From Mangifera indica (taxonomy: Eukaryota; Streptophyta; Magnoliopsida; Sapindales; Anacardiaceae), in NCBI RefSeq assembly GCF_011075055.1, contig NW_025401112.1, forward strand, positions 363,894 through 427,893: DNA of 64,000 nt, written 5' to 3'. Positions 1-11,163 of the stretch are shown here, piece after piece. Both the position numbers and the translations under genes were made by a program. Each line of letters begins with the position of its first letter. The stretch's first letter is position 1. The notes beneath the pieces were generated by a model. The model saw nothing but the letters and a program-made list of their open reading frames with translations. It did not search any database and had not been told where the DNA came from.

Positions 1-267
1 AGCCCAAAACAAACTCATTTTAAATATATCTCTAGCTTTAAGTATCAAATTAGTATTCACAGAAGTACTATTATGTAATTAAGTGATTTTAAATTGAGAA
101 TATAATAACACTCAATCACATGGTAACACATCATTTAAATATCTAATTAAATATTCAAAATAGGTTGATATAGCATTGCTCAAACAATATTTGAAGAGTT
201 ATGAATGAATATTATATGAGTATTGAAGTTAGATTTGTAATTTAATTATTTGCATTGCAATTTTCAG
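1..267 (+). other. 3' part of an intron of TBL copy 1
   Basis: AT-rich DNA ending in a pyrimidine-rich tract and the acceptor TTTTCAG at 261-267. The two complete TBL copies downstream have one phase-0 intron at the same protein position, so this is the matching intron and the first exon lies left of the window. Bases about 95-165 resemble the dispersed AT-rich inverted-repeat family seen elsewhere here (CACTCAATCACATGGTAACA). Confidence 0.75.
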
Positions 268-1095
268 ATTGTATATCCTGAAGATGTTTCCTACACATCA
301 AATGAAAATTTCAAACGTTGGCTGTACAAATCCCACAACTTCACACTGGCCATGTTTTGGACACCCCATTTGGTGAGGTCCAAGCAAGCAGACCACAATG
401 GTCCAACTAACACAGGCCTCTTCAACCTCTACCTTGACGAATTCGATGAAGAATGGACAACCCAGATTGACGATTTCGACTATGTCATCCTCTCCTCCGG
501 CCACTGGTTCTTCCGCCCAATGGTTTTCTATGAAGACGGCCAAGTAGTCGGCTGCAAATACTGCCTCCTGGAAAATGTCACAGACATGCCAATGTATTAC
601 GGATACAAAAAGGCCTTCAGGACGGCCTTTAAGGTCATCAACAGCCTGAAAAATTACAATGGCATCACTTATCTCAGGACTTTTGCCCCATCACATTTTG
701 AAAATGGACTGTGGAATGAAGGGGGAAATTGTGTGAGAACAAGGCCATTTAGGAGCAGTGAGACTAGATTGGAGGATGTGAACTTGGAGCTCTATATGAT
801 TCAATTGGAGGAGTTGAAGATTGCTGAGGGAGAAGGGAGAAAAACTAGGAAAAAATTTAGGTTACTTGACACGACACAGGCTACATTATTGAGACCTGAT
901 GGTCATCCTAGTAGATATGGCCACTGGCCTCATGAAAATGTGACATTGTACAATGACTGTGTGCACTGGTGCCTGCCCGGACCGATCGATACGTGGAATG
1001 ATTTTTTTCTGGAGATGTTGAAGATGGAGGGGATTGAATCATACCAGGAGAAGCTCTACCCTGTTGCCAATGACAGAAAAATGAAGTTCAGATAG
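268..1095 (+). CDS. Trichome birefringence-like O-acetyltransferase, copy 1 (3' exon only)
   Basis: Second exon, 275 residues, of a TBL/DUF231 protein. TBL proteins are Golgi type II membrane enzymes that O-acetylate cell-wall polysaccharides. Visible are the exon-start motif IVYPEDVS, GGNC near TRPF, RPDGHP, YGHWPHEN and the C-terminal esterase block [16 protein letters not shown], whose D..H pair supplies two of the three catalytic residues. The GDS serine block lies in the missing first exon. The frame is open upstream of the acceptor at 267, but the only in-frame start is a TTG inside the intron, so an internal start is not credible. The C terminus is about 15 residues longer than in copies 2 and 3. 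Resemblance and gene order suggest the TBL19/20/21 subgroup; the exact paralogue and substrate cannot be read from the sequence. Confidence 0.93.
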   Translation: MVYPEDVSYTSNENFKRWLYKSHNFTLAMFWTPHLVRSKQADHNGPTNTGLFNLYLDEFDEEWTTQIDDFDYVILSSGHWFFRPMVFYEDGQVVGCKYCLLENVTDMPMYYGYKKAFRTAFKVINSLKNYNGITYLRTFAPSHFENGLWNEGGNCVRTRPFRSSETRLEDVNLELYMIQLEELKIAEGEGRKTRKKFRLLDTTQATLLRPDGHPSRYGHWPHENVTLYNDCVHWCLPGPIDTWNDFFLEMLKMEGIESYQEKLYPVANDRKMKFR

Positions 1096-1332
1096 GTTCA
1101 ATTTATTTCCCTTTTTGTTTTTCAGCTCTGTGTTCTTGTGCTTTAGAGTTGTGTATTTGTGTCTAAAATTTGATCTAAAAAGTACTTAATTATATGAAAT
1201 ACAGTGGAAGAATATAGTGTATATACATTCAACAGAGATTATCCATTGCCAGGGCTCAAGTTGAAAATCAGTGAGATGATTCTTCTCCATGAAGCTTTAT
1301 TGTCACCCAGCTGGCTGCTGCAATAATGTTTT

Positions 1333-1963
1333 GGCCAAAAGACTTGTTCCCACCCAAGATTTAGTGTATTGTCATACTCCTATCCACGAAGTTTCAAAGA
1401 CCCAAATTCTTACCCTTTTGTTAAAATTCTTAGTTAAGATTAAAGGTAAAAGTGTTATTTAACAAAAAAATCAAAAAAACTAAATTTTATCACATTTTCT
1501 CCCCTTAATTTAAAAATCTAATAATTTTTCTCACTCAAAATTTGAAAAATGATCATTTTTCTCTAGGGTTTTTTTCCATCACCAAAGATGGTGAAGTTTG
1601 TGGTCTCCGATTGTCTGTGTGGCTCTCTCTCTTAGTCACTCAGCTTTTCCTCTTTGGTTGTTTTTATCTCAAATAAAGACAATCGAGGAGGGAAAGCTAG
1701 AGAGGGAGATAACGCGGTCAAAGACGACAAACTTCGCCTTCTTTGGTGATAAACATTGGATAAAAATCATTTATTAAAATTTTAAACTAAAAAAGAAAAA
1801 TATGATAAAATTTTATTTTATTTTATATTTTTAGTTAAATAACATTTTTACCCTTAAAACTAATTGAAAATTTTAACAGAATGATGGGTATTTAAGTTTT
1901 TGAAATTTTGCATGTGAGAGTTTGGGAATAAACTATGCTTAGGTGAGAGAAAGTCCTTCACCC
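1333..1963. mobile_element. Foldback MITE, Mutator-like family (copy A)
   Basis: About 631 bp that folds back on itself. The left end GGCCAAAAGACTTGTTCCCA pairs imperfectly with the right end, which reads TGAGAGAAAGTCCTTCACCC on the + strand. Inside, the arms carry mirrored tracts such as AAAGGTAAAAGTGTTATTTAA and its complement near 1830-1855 (shown in part). The centre has an AGGGTTTTTTTCCATCACC-type stretch shared with the 21.3-22.25 kb copy. A clean target duplication is not visible, so this copy is old. The family is assigned from the copies at 33594 and 59939, both flanked by 9-bp duplications. Confidence 0.7.
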
Positions 1964-2207
1964 TTTTTGTTTCCTGATATTGCCCTTTAAATATTCCTTC
2001 GGGTTTCTTAACTATTTTCTGTTTTTGTTGATGTTTTCATTACGAAAGATAAACTATGTTTTGCTGTATAGAAAGTATCAATAACTGATTAAAAAAGTTG
2101 TGTGTTTGATTTAAAAGAATCTGTTAAAGAATTCTTTAAATTTTGCAAAAGTTGTGTGTTTGATTCACTGTACATGCAAGATTTTCTTCGAGGGTATCCC
2201 TGAAATT

Positions 2208-3526
2208 ATGGTTCATGTCTCTGAGTTTCATCCTGGCAAAAATCTGTCACACAGCACCACAAGCAAAGTTCTTCTCCTTTGTCTCATTGTTTTTCTCCTT
2301 CCTGTAATCTATCTATTCTTCGCCAACAGTTCCTCGACGCCATGGCTGAACTTTAAATTCTATGTTGATAACATCAATCAAGGGAAAAAATGTAACATGT
2401 TTAAAGGAAAATGGATTCCTTCTCGTCAGGAACCTTACTACACTAATGCAACTTGCTTTGGAATTCATGACCAGCAGAATTGTATGAAGTTTGGGAGACC
2501 TGACAGGGAGTTTCTGAAATGGAGATGGAAACCTGATAACTGTGAGCTTCCTCCCTTCGATGCGAAGTGTTTCTTGGAGATTGCGAGGGGGAAGTCTCTG
2601 GCATTTGTTGGAGACTCACTGGGAAGAAACCAAATGGAGTCATTGTTCTGTCTCTTGTCAAGCGTAAGAAGAATTCAATGACCCTGGAAATATTTTCAAT
2701 GATTTCTGTTTACAGTTGTCTTTGTTTCTCAAACTTTTTTCGCTGCATTGGTTGTTTCCAGGTGAGCAATCCTGAATATGTTTTCCACAAAACAAATAAG
2801 TTCATAAGCTGGCTGTTTAGAGACTACAACTTCACTCTGGCATCCTTCTGGGCGCCTCACTTGGTTAAAACCATCGATGCAGGTCCCAATGGCCCAACCT
2901 ACAATCGCCTGATGAAGGTTTACTTGGACAAGGCTGATGACAGTTGGGAAACTGAGATTGAAACATTTGATTATGTGATCCTCTCAGCTGGAAGATGGTT
3001 CTATGGACCGCAGATTTTCTATGAAAATGATGAGGTTATTGGCTGCCATGAATGCAAAAGAGACAACATCGAAAAGCTGTCGATGTTTTATGGATACAGA
3101 AGGGTGTTCAGAACTACATTTGGTACTTTGATGAGGCTTGAAAGGTTTAAGGGTGTGATAATTTTGAACACATTGTCGCCGCCTCATTTCGAGAATGGAG
3201 AGTGGAACAAAGGGGGGAATTGCAACAGAACAAAACCCTTTTTGAAGAAAGTAAAAGGACTAGATGGAGGAGATTTGGAGATGTATTTGACTCAAATAGA
3301 TGAACTGAGAATAGCTCAAAGGGAAGGGAGGAAGAAAGGAGTGAAATTCTGGCTGCTAGATGCAACTGCAGCCATGCTTATGAGGCCAGATGGACACCCC
3401 AACCATTATGGACATTGGCCACATGAAAATGTCACCATTGCTGATTGTGTTCACTGGTGCATGCCTGGCCCTGTTGATACATGGAATGAGTTCTTGCTTC
3501 AGATGTTAAGAATGTATGATAGTTAA
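2208..3526 (+). CDS. Trichome birefringence-like O-acetyltransferase, copy 2
   Basis: Two exons, 2208-2663 and 2762-3526, joined at phase 0 over a 98-bp GT..AG intron, give 406 residues. The ATG at 2208 is the first in frame; the reading frame upstream opens only with TTG. The order is a short cytosolic tail, one membrane anchor (about residues 20-38, VLLLCLIVFLLPVIYLFFA), then the TBL domain CNMFKGKWIP, the catalytic serine block AFVGDSLGRNQ, GGNC/TKPF, RPDGHP and DCVHWCMPGPVDTWN. All three catalytic positions (S of GDS, D and H of DxxH) are kept, so an active Golgi polysaccharide O-acetyltransferase is likely. It lies between copies 1 and 3 in the same orientation, as expected from tandem duplication. 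The acceptor precedes VSNPEYVF, the position that starts the last exon in the other copies. Confidence 0.93.
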
Positions 3527-4423
3527 TGTAAACAAGAACATTTCTTAGTTAAGCTGAAGTTCTTTCTTTTTGTGCAAAAACCATTTGACACAAAAATAAT
3601 GTAACATCCTGATTCAAGGAAAGATATTTCCTACTTTAAATACACAGATCATTATGATTTTGTTTTTTAAGATTTATAACTCAAAATATATTTTAACAAT
3701 CGAAAGAATTTATATATTATTTAATCATTCATATTTTAATATCTTCAAATAATATAAATTATATATATAAATTTAATATTTCTTATATATTTTTTTAATA
3801 TAAGATTTGTATAAAAATTTCATCAATCATTTTTATAAACACCCTTTATTTATAATTCTGATTGTGGAATCTTCTGACTCCGAAATACAGACTGGAACTC
3901 CTCGAGAGTGTTGCAAAGGAGAAAAAGGAATACAATGATGCCAAGATAATGTTTTGTTTTGTCCATTAACTCGTTGGTCGTGTTAAAGGACAAGGAAATG
4001 AAGATAACATCATCACAGTGCTCTCAAAAGTGGCCCTGTATAGGGCAAAGCTCTTTAATGGTGATAAGAACATACATTTAATATGGTAAAGTTTTAGTTA
4101 TACCTTCTTTTGTATACATTAAACACAATTTGAGGCATAAGAGAACACCCAGATCCACCATTTCATTGTTTAATCAGAAAAACTAATCTGCCTGGCTGTC
4201 ACACTTGAACAAACTTGGTGAAAGGTACAGATGAGACTTAGAAATGCTCACCAAGTGTAAGTGATAAGATAAAGAATACCAACATCAAAGCAAAAGAGAA
4301 TCTTCCTTCTTTCTAGAAAAAAAGATGGCGTGTAAAACATGAACATGAGGAAATCCAATCGGAGTACAGGCTTTCAAGTTAAATAACTTCGCTGCTAATC
4401 CACTCCATTGTCACTTGGCGGTG

Positions 4424-4590
4424 ATACAATTAATCATCAATGCCAATATTTGTATCCTTTCATCTCAAGACAGCTTAATACTAACAACCATGAGGTGACT
4501 TTTTGTCATACAATTAATCATCAATGCCAATATTATATCCTTTCATCTCAAGACAGCTTAATACTAACAACCATGAGGTGATTTTTTGTC
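4424..4590. repeat. 84-bp tandem duplication
   Basis: Unit ATACAATTAATCATCAATGC... at 4424-4507 is repeated at 4508-4590. The two differ by a TG/- indel and one base near the end. The near-identity indicates a recent local duplication upstream of TBL copy 3. Confidence 0.9.
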
Positions 4591-5031
4591 TCACTCAACA
4601 AACTTATACTAGCTACCAGCCAGAAATAGTTGACAAGATTAAAAGGGAAATGTCCTAGCTTCTCTAGAAAAACCCTCCTGCACACTCACAAGACTAAATC
4701 AAACCAGATCACTTATGCAACAAGGAAAAAGAACATGGGAACTGATTTTTTCAAGAAGCCATCAAGAAACTTCAACTTGAAAATAAAATATTATGGCATA
4801 GTTTTCAACACGAAAGAAGCACTATAAAGCCTTAAATAATTAACATAATTACATCAGCATTTAGGGGAATAATAAAAACTGTGTTGCATCTTAATTGTGT
4901 ATTATGATGCCTCAATTTAAAATAAAGTTGTTTCATGATGGTGGTTGGTGGTTGACCTCAAGAATATTTACCTCAAAGATAAGTTTCTAACCCAGATTTC
5001 ATGTTCAAGAGAACAGATGAAACTGCATCAA

Positions 5032-5038
5032 TATAAAT
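5032..5038 (+). promoter_or_regulatory. Probable TATA box of TBL copy 3
   Basis: TATAAAT lies 40 bp before the ATG at 5078. This would place transcription start near 5064 and leave a leader of only about 15 nt. The placement is by consensus and distance only. Confidence 0.4.
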
Positions 5039-5077
5039 CTAACCCCAAATGCAAAGTTTCTTACTTGACACTACACC

Positions 5078-6577
5078 ATGAAGGCTTGTGCCACTGAGCT
5101 CAGTGGGAAGGTCTCACCTTACAACACTCAGAGAAAAGTTTTAGTACTGGTTCTTATCTTGATTCTCTTCGCGATTATCCATCTCCTTGCAAATAATTGT
5201 CAGTCACCTTTGCTATTTCTTTACTTCAAAACTAGAGATGTCGGAGCCGTCACACTGGAGAAGAAATGTGACATTTTCAGCGGAAGGTGGGTCCCTCACC
5301 CTGAAGGGCCTTACTACTCAAATGAAAGTTGCCATCTGATAATTGACCAGCATAACTGTATGAAGCTTGGAAGACCTGACAAGGAGTACATGAACTGGAG
5401 GTGGAAGCCTGATGAATGTGAGTTACCTCTGTTCAATCCAACTCAGTTCCTTGAGATTGTTAGAGGGAAGTCAATGGCATTTGTTGGGGATTCTGTGGGG
5501 AGGAACCAAATGCAATCACTGTTATGCCTCTTATCCGGTGTAAGAACTTCCATTACTCATTACATCATACATATGTATATAGAATGATCTCATTATGAGC
5601 CCCATAGCATACTGCCTACTTAATAGAACATTGAATTCCTCATAATTAACCCTATTGTAGGCCGGGGTTTATAGCAAGAATGCTACTAAAATGGCCGACA
5701 CTATAAATATTCATCACTATTTGTCAGATAACAAGCACAATTTTCCATTCATATACCACGCAGGCTTATGATATTTCATGCAATTTTTCAGGTGGCATAT
5801 CCAGAGGATATTTCTGACAAATACTCGTCAAACACGGATTATTTCAAACGATATTTCTATGCTGATTACAATTTTACTGTAGCAACACTCTGGTCTCCGT
5901 TCTTAGTTAAATCAGGTGATGCAGATCCTGATGGTCATTCCCTCAACAGCCTCATGAGCCTCTACTTGGATGAAGCTGATGAGGCATGGGCAAATGAAGT
6001 AGAAAATTTTGACTATGTGATTGTTTCAGCTGGACAATGGTTCTTCCGGCCTTTGATATACAATGAAAACAGTCAGCTTATTGGGTGCCATAAATGTTAT
6101 ATAAAGAACATGACAGCCATTCCCAAGTACTACGGATACAGAATGGCCTTTCGAACTGCCTTTAGAACTCTTCAGAGCCTGAAGAATTACAAGGGTATAA
6201 CATTTCTAAGGACATTTTCTCCCTCTCACTTCGAAAATGGTGATTGGAACAAGGGAGGAAATTGTGCAAGAACAAGGCCATTTACAAGCCAAGAAATGAA
6301 GTTAGAAGGGTATGCAATGGAGTTCTACTTGACACAGGTGGAAGAACTAAGGGCTGCAGAGAAACAAGGGAAAAGTAGAGGCTTGAAATTTCTATTACTT
6401 GACGCTACTGAAATAATGCTGCTTAGGCCGGATGGGCATCCAAATAAGTATGGACAATCCCCACATAAGAATGTTTCAGTGAATGATTGTGTTCATTGGT
6501 GTTTGCCAGGCCCAGTTGACTCCTGGAATGAGTTTTTGCTTTATATGATGAAAGCTGAAGGTCAGAGTTCGGTTTAG
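5078..6577 (+). CDS. Trichome birefringence-like O-acetyltransferase, copy 3
   Basis: Exons 5078-5539 and 5792-6577, phase-0 join, give 415 residues. There is an N-terminal membrane anchor (about residues 23-40, [17 protein letters not shown]), then the TBL domain [10 protein letters not shown], the serine block [25 protein letters not shown] and [15 protein letters not shown]. Role: Golgi O-acetylation of a wall polysaccharide, inferred from the family. One oddity is the otherwise constant YGHWPHEN segment of copies 1 and 2, which here reads YGQSPHKN at about 6449-6472. It loses a histidine and a tryptophan next to the catalytic block while the GDS and DxxH residues stay intact. It could be a paralogue with altered specificity or one starting to decay; the frame is fully open. 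The start is the first ATG, 40 bp after a TATA box. Confidence 0.93.
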
Positions 6578-8329
6578 GGGAAGCTTAATGAGAAATTCTT
6601 GATGTAAATTTGACACAGATTTATTTATTTGCATATATATTTGAAACCCTGCTTGGATTTTTTTACCTCTAAAACCATTTCTCCTTTTGTTTATAATTTG
6701 TAATGAAGAAGAAAGAGAAAGTTATAAAAGAAATATAGAGAATCAACTCTTAGAAATGTTATTGCAAATAATTGTGTTTCAATAGTGTCATACCTTGTAT
6801 TTGGAATGTTAAACTATGGTGATGATTTTGATACCAATAATATGAACTTTAATCAAATCACAGTTCAAAAATTAGTTATTGAGATTGAAGAGTGTAAAAT
6901 TATAGAACCCTCACACTAAAAGTTCATATTTTCTAATATGAGATTTAAATCTCATACTTTACACTTGATTTATCTATGTGCCAAGTACCATTGATGCATG
7001 GAATGAGGTTTTGCTTTACAGCCAATTAAAACTTGTAAGATTACAGCCTAATATAGGCTGAGAAAGACAACTTTTTTTTTTTAAAGAGGTGTTCAAAAAT
7101 ATTTGATAATTGAATTGAACTACTGTTTAAACCGAAAACTGAATTGAAAAATAAGTTATTTAAAAAACTAGTTCAATAATATAAAAAAACTGACTTTTCA
7201 ATTCGGTTTTTGGCTTGTCTATTTTTTAAGACCGGTTAACTAAACTAAACTAGTTTTCAAAAAATTAAATAAAAAATTAATAAAATTTTGGAACCTATTT
7301 CCAAAAAAATTGAAAAAATAATAAAATAAGATAATCCTTTAAAATTTAGTTCGAAACCAGTTAACTAAAAATTCGGTTTAGTTAATTAGTATTTTCAATT
7401 CAATTCAAAATCGATTAATTTTTAAATCAGTTTAATTTCAATTTATGATTTTCTCCAAACCGAAAATTCGCTTTAGTTTGAAAATTTATCAAACCAGTTT
7501 GTTTAAACAGTTTTGAGCACCCCTAAGATGTTATGACATGATATGAGGCCATCCTTAATATTTAAATCATCTTAATATAAGATAGAGGACATTAATTCAA
7601 CCTATCTACACTATGAAAGGCCATCGTTATTCATAACATATGACAACCAAAATTGATATATTTACCATTATTATTGTTGTTGATGTTCTTTTTCTCCAAT
7701 TTAATTAATATGAAAGAGCCAGGGCACCTAACCCATATGGGTCAACCATCAAATTGTCTGTAATTGAGAGATTCCTCTCTTTCTCTCTCTTCAATACAAA
7801 ATTTCCTGTATGTTTTAAGATTGATAGACTTGAATATGTCACACTTTCATGGTAAAAATTTTAAATTATAAAATATTTTATAATTATTTACAAAAGAAAA
7901 ACTTTTAATATCATTAATGAATGAATTTTGTTGTTCTTTTATGAGGGAGAATTTGTTTTGCTCTAAAACTTGAATTTGTCTTTGTCTAAACTTGATCAGC
8001 AGGTTATAAGTTTGTATTATTTTTTTAAATAATTATTGGATTATTTTATTATAAATCAAACGGTCTTGTCATTTCTTCCTATACTCTGATAATCATCAGA
8101 TAAATTAGCATCAATTCTTCATTATCTTAGAGACACTGCAAAATTATTGTTAGAAATTAATACATTCTAAAAGAATGATTTATTTTTCTTTTCTTCTAGG
8201 AATTACATTAATGTACAGAACTTTTTTAAACAATTTTGAGTATAGTACATTTAGAAAAAAAAAATTGCATCACTTTTACACTAACAGATTATTGCTATGA
8301 TCTTTTAGCATGTATACTAGGTATGTTCT
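6578..8329. other. Intergenic, 3' of the TBL cluster
   Basis: AT-rich, with no coding region seen. A 24-bp stretch near 6987-7010 (TTGATGCATGGAATGAGG) weakly recalls the last TBL motif and may be a scrap of a further copy, but is too short to call. It contains the hAT-like MITE at 7085-7524. Confidence 0.5.
7085..7524. mobile_element. hAT-like MITE
   Basis: The ends AGAGGTGTTCAAAA and TTTTGAGCACCCCT are inverted repeats matching at 12 of 14 positions. The interior is about 440 bp, rich in AATTCGGTTT-type motifs on both strands, with no coding capacity. No exact target duplication is visible. The ends resemble those of the element at 20386-20926. Confidence 0.65.
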
Positions 8330-11163
8330 TCAAAAGGAAATCTTGATGAAGGTAGCAATGAGCAAAGCTAAAATGTAGAGTACAAAAGCTGACCTGAGTA
8401 GCATGAGCTTCTGCTGGCTCTGACTCTGGCTGCAGGTGTAATAAGGAAGTTTGTTATGAGCATCATCAGTAAAATCTACAGAAGAAGATCCACTCTCAGA
8501 GTTGGTCCTTCCAAACTGGTTTCATGCTTCTACATTGCTGCTTTCAATTCTCCTCGACAAACCGTTCAATCTATCTAGTTCCATCTCTTTCAAATGAATT
8601 TCACTGACCAGCTTCTGCTTGTGCCTACGAATAACATGGTATAGTTTAAATATTTCTTCTCACAAATAACAATAGTGTCAAAAGAAAATTTAAAACCGTA
8701 TAGAAATTTAAATGACTTGTTTCACTGCCAGTTGTTGAATGAGGCTGTGATGCTGTTTATATACATCTTTTCTCTCTGAGCTACAAATAGTATTTGTTTA
8801 AAATCCAAATACTATACATAAGTTATAACAGCTAAAATTGTGTGGCAAAATTTACAGCGATTACAACTAAAATGTCTGTTTAATTCCACAATATTGAAGA
8901 AAATTAATAAAATTGATTCATTAGGAAGAAGTTAAACAAACAAATAAAAAAATGAAAAGTATAGCGGCACCTAAGCAAAAGTCCCAAAAGACTAACGAGG
9001 TGAGAAACAATTTCCAGGTAATCAATTTTTATAAGGTTGCTGAACAAAAGATTAGGGAAAGGAAGGTACTAACAACATGCAAAGTCACAAGTGATGGTAT
9101 GAACATTTTTTTTATTTTCTATTTTATTTTTGGGAATGGAAAGTGATCGTACAAATGTTTACTGGTGCAATATTTTTCAGTCCTTGACCTCCTGCTGAGG
9201 TTAGAAGAACAAAAAATCTTCCCTAGAACTGCATTCAACCAGCTTCATACATTAATTACAAAACCTACTTTGCACATAAAAGCAATAGCGATCAACACAT
9301 GCAGACTTTGACTGAACATATACTGCTAATCCTTGACTTAAACACCCACGTTAATCTATCAATAAGCATAAGCTTTTCCTTGAGTCTAACAATAGTTATC
9401 AATGAGACATGAAATATTGAAGAAATGCTATATACCAAGTTAGAATGTCAGCAAACAACCAAATTATCACAGTTCAGTATTAAGGGCTCTAAAATAAATC
9501 AATAATAGAAAATACCTGGGGAAGGCTGCTTCAGTGCGTTATGCTGAACTGAGCCCACTTTTTCTCCGATTTTTGAACTACCTCTTCCATCGAACTCTAA
9601 GGGCATCATACAATTCTTAAGCATCAAAAGCAGCAACAACAACCCATTTCAATGAGACACAAATGAAAACTAAGTTAGAAAACTGACTAATTCCATTTTC
9701 TTTTCTTCAAGTTTTTTTGTTACAGAAGACTTTTGAATTTCTGCATCTTCTCCAGTTTCATCTACCTTTTTGGATTCTGCTGCAGATTCAACTGGCCTTC
9801 CCGGTTTGCTGGCAAGTGATGCAGTTTGCCTGCTTTCCAGCTCAGCTGCCAATTTTTTTTCAATTTCATCCATTCCCTATAAGCACAATAAATCAACTGA
9901 AACTTATGAAGTCAAAAGCAATAAATTCGGTTTTCACTTTTTCTTTAACCCACACCATCAGCAATGTGAGCAAAATCATTTCAGAAAATAGCAAAATAAC
10001 CCAAATAGATTTCTCAAAAAGAAAAATGCTGATATATTTCCATGAGTTAAAGGAAAAATTATAACTGAATTGGTATGACAGTAATGGGATAAGCCCATGG
10101 AATCATGAACATCATTTATGAGAGCGTCAAGTCAAGCTAAACTTTGGAAAGTCAGTCCAGACCTTTAACTTTCTTCAAAGTGAATTTGGTTCCTGAAATT
10201 TCTCCTGTATTTTGCTTTTGGAATTTGATATAGCCTTTTCATATGCAGCGTTTTCTTCCTCTAATGCTGCCTCCCTCAATTGGGCCCGGTCACAAGTATC
10301 TCTTTGAGTACCTAATCCTTCAATGACAAAACTAATACTATTAGAGAATACTGTTGTAATTTGCTAACTTTTCTTTCTCCTATAGTCAAAAGGATGATAT
10401 GTGTTTTACACATAATAAAAATCAGAAAAAGGCTATAAACGGCCCTAGTTGAGTAGTTGAGGCAGGCTCAGAATATTTAATCTTAGCACCACATAACATT
10501 GAACTCAAACCAAAACTCAAGGTTGATTCACACAAACCATGCTTTTTCATAAGCCCGATCAAGTAAGCCAAGTACACCCACCCACCATTGTTACCGCAAG
10601 GAGATCAGCATTACCGTTTACCACTTGAAGTAATCCACATAGATTCATTCACAAGATCAATGAAACAAAAAGACCAAACAACAAAAACAACCCAATCCAA
10701 TATATCTACACGACAAGCAATTTAACGGCGCACCCGGTTTCGTTTTTCAAATTTATTAACAAAGCAGAATTCTTTCAAAATCAAAAAGCAAATCACAGGC
10801 CCGCATGAGAAATAGGGTCAAGTTTATGAAATATAATATATTGGGGCCAATGACACAAGAATAAGAAACCAAAGCTAAAGATCCAGGTAATAAAGTCAAA
10901 AACTTTAACTGACAAAATTTTCAAAGAAAAACCTGTTCACGAGTGGCAGAGTGAGAGTTGAGATGGAGTGCAAGAGCGGCATTGGAGGCAATGGAGTGAG
11001 CGGAAATGTGAGGGAGGCGTTGGGCAACATCAGGAGGAGGTAATCTGAGGCGTAGATCTTGGATTGAACGTTTGAGAAAGGCGGCCTTTCGGTCAAGTTG
11101 TTGAACGTAGTTCTGTTGTTCTGGTGTGAGGAGATTAGGAATTGAGTAATTAGCGGTTGCTGC
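8330..11163 (-). pseudogene. Decayed coiled-coil, tail-anchored protein gene (golgin-like)
   Basis: Reading the minus strand, five or more exon remnants remain in order. About 11163-10931 encodes ...LTPEQQNYVQQLDRKAAFLK... with an LRLPPPDVAQRLPHISAHSI block. About 10315-10185 encodes QLREAALEEENAAYEKAIS. Then 9886-9690 encodes MDEIEKKLAAELE, 9600-9515 encodes MEEVVQKSEKKWAQ, and 8640-8330 encodes LVSEIHLKEMELDRLNG and the C-terminal anchor RSAFVLYILALLIATFIKIS. The lesions are plain. The first exon has an in-frame TGA at 11164-11166 and no ATG. A 1-nt deletion near 9546-9552 shifts WAQ into VQHNALKQPSP. A 2-nt loss near 8607-8615 shifts AQAE into LVSE. A TGA sits at 8522-8524 in the last exon. 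Introns persist, so it is not a processed copy. From memory, Arabidopsis has a golgin-like coiled-coil gene (At5g15880) next to GH81 and TBL genes. A non-canonical start plus assembly errors is the alternative. Confidence 0.68.

Larger units (their letters stand above)
3527..5077. other. Intergenic, TBL copy 2 to copy 3
   Basis: The first 300 bp are very AT-rich and the rest is non-repetitive. No coding signature is seen in any frame; the 65-codon ORF near 4630 has no start or family support. It contains an 84-bp tandem duplication at 4424-4590. Confidence 0.6.

Noticed and set aside
250..267. Start of TBL copy 1 at 250
   Set aside because: The codon is TTG and lies in the intron before the TTTTCAG acceptor; the first exon is off-window.
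6987..7010. Fragment resembling the end of a TBL gene
   Set aside because: Only about 20 bases are similar, too short to separate from chance.
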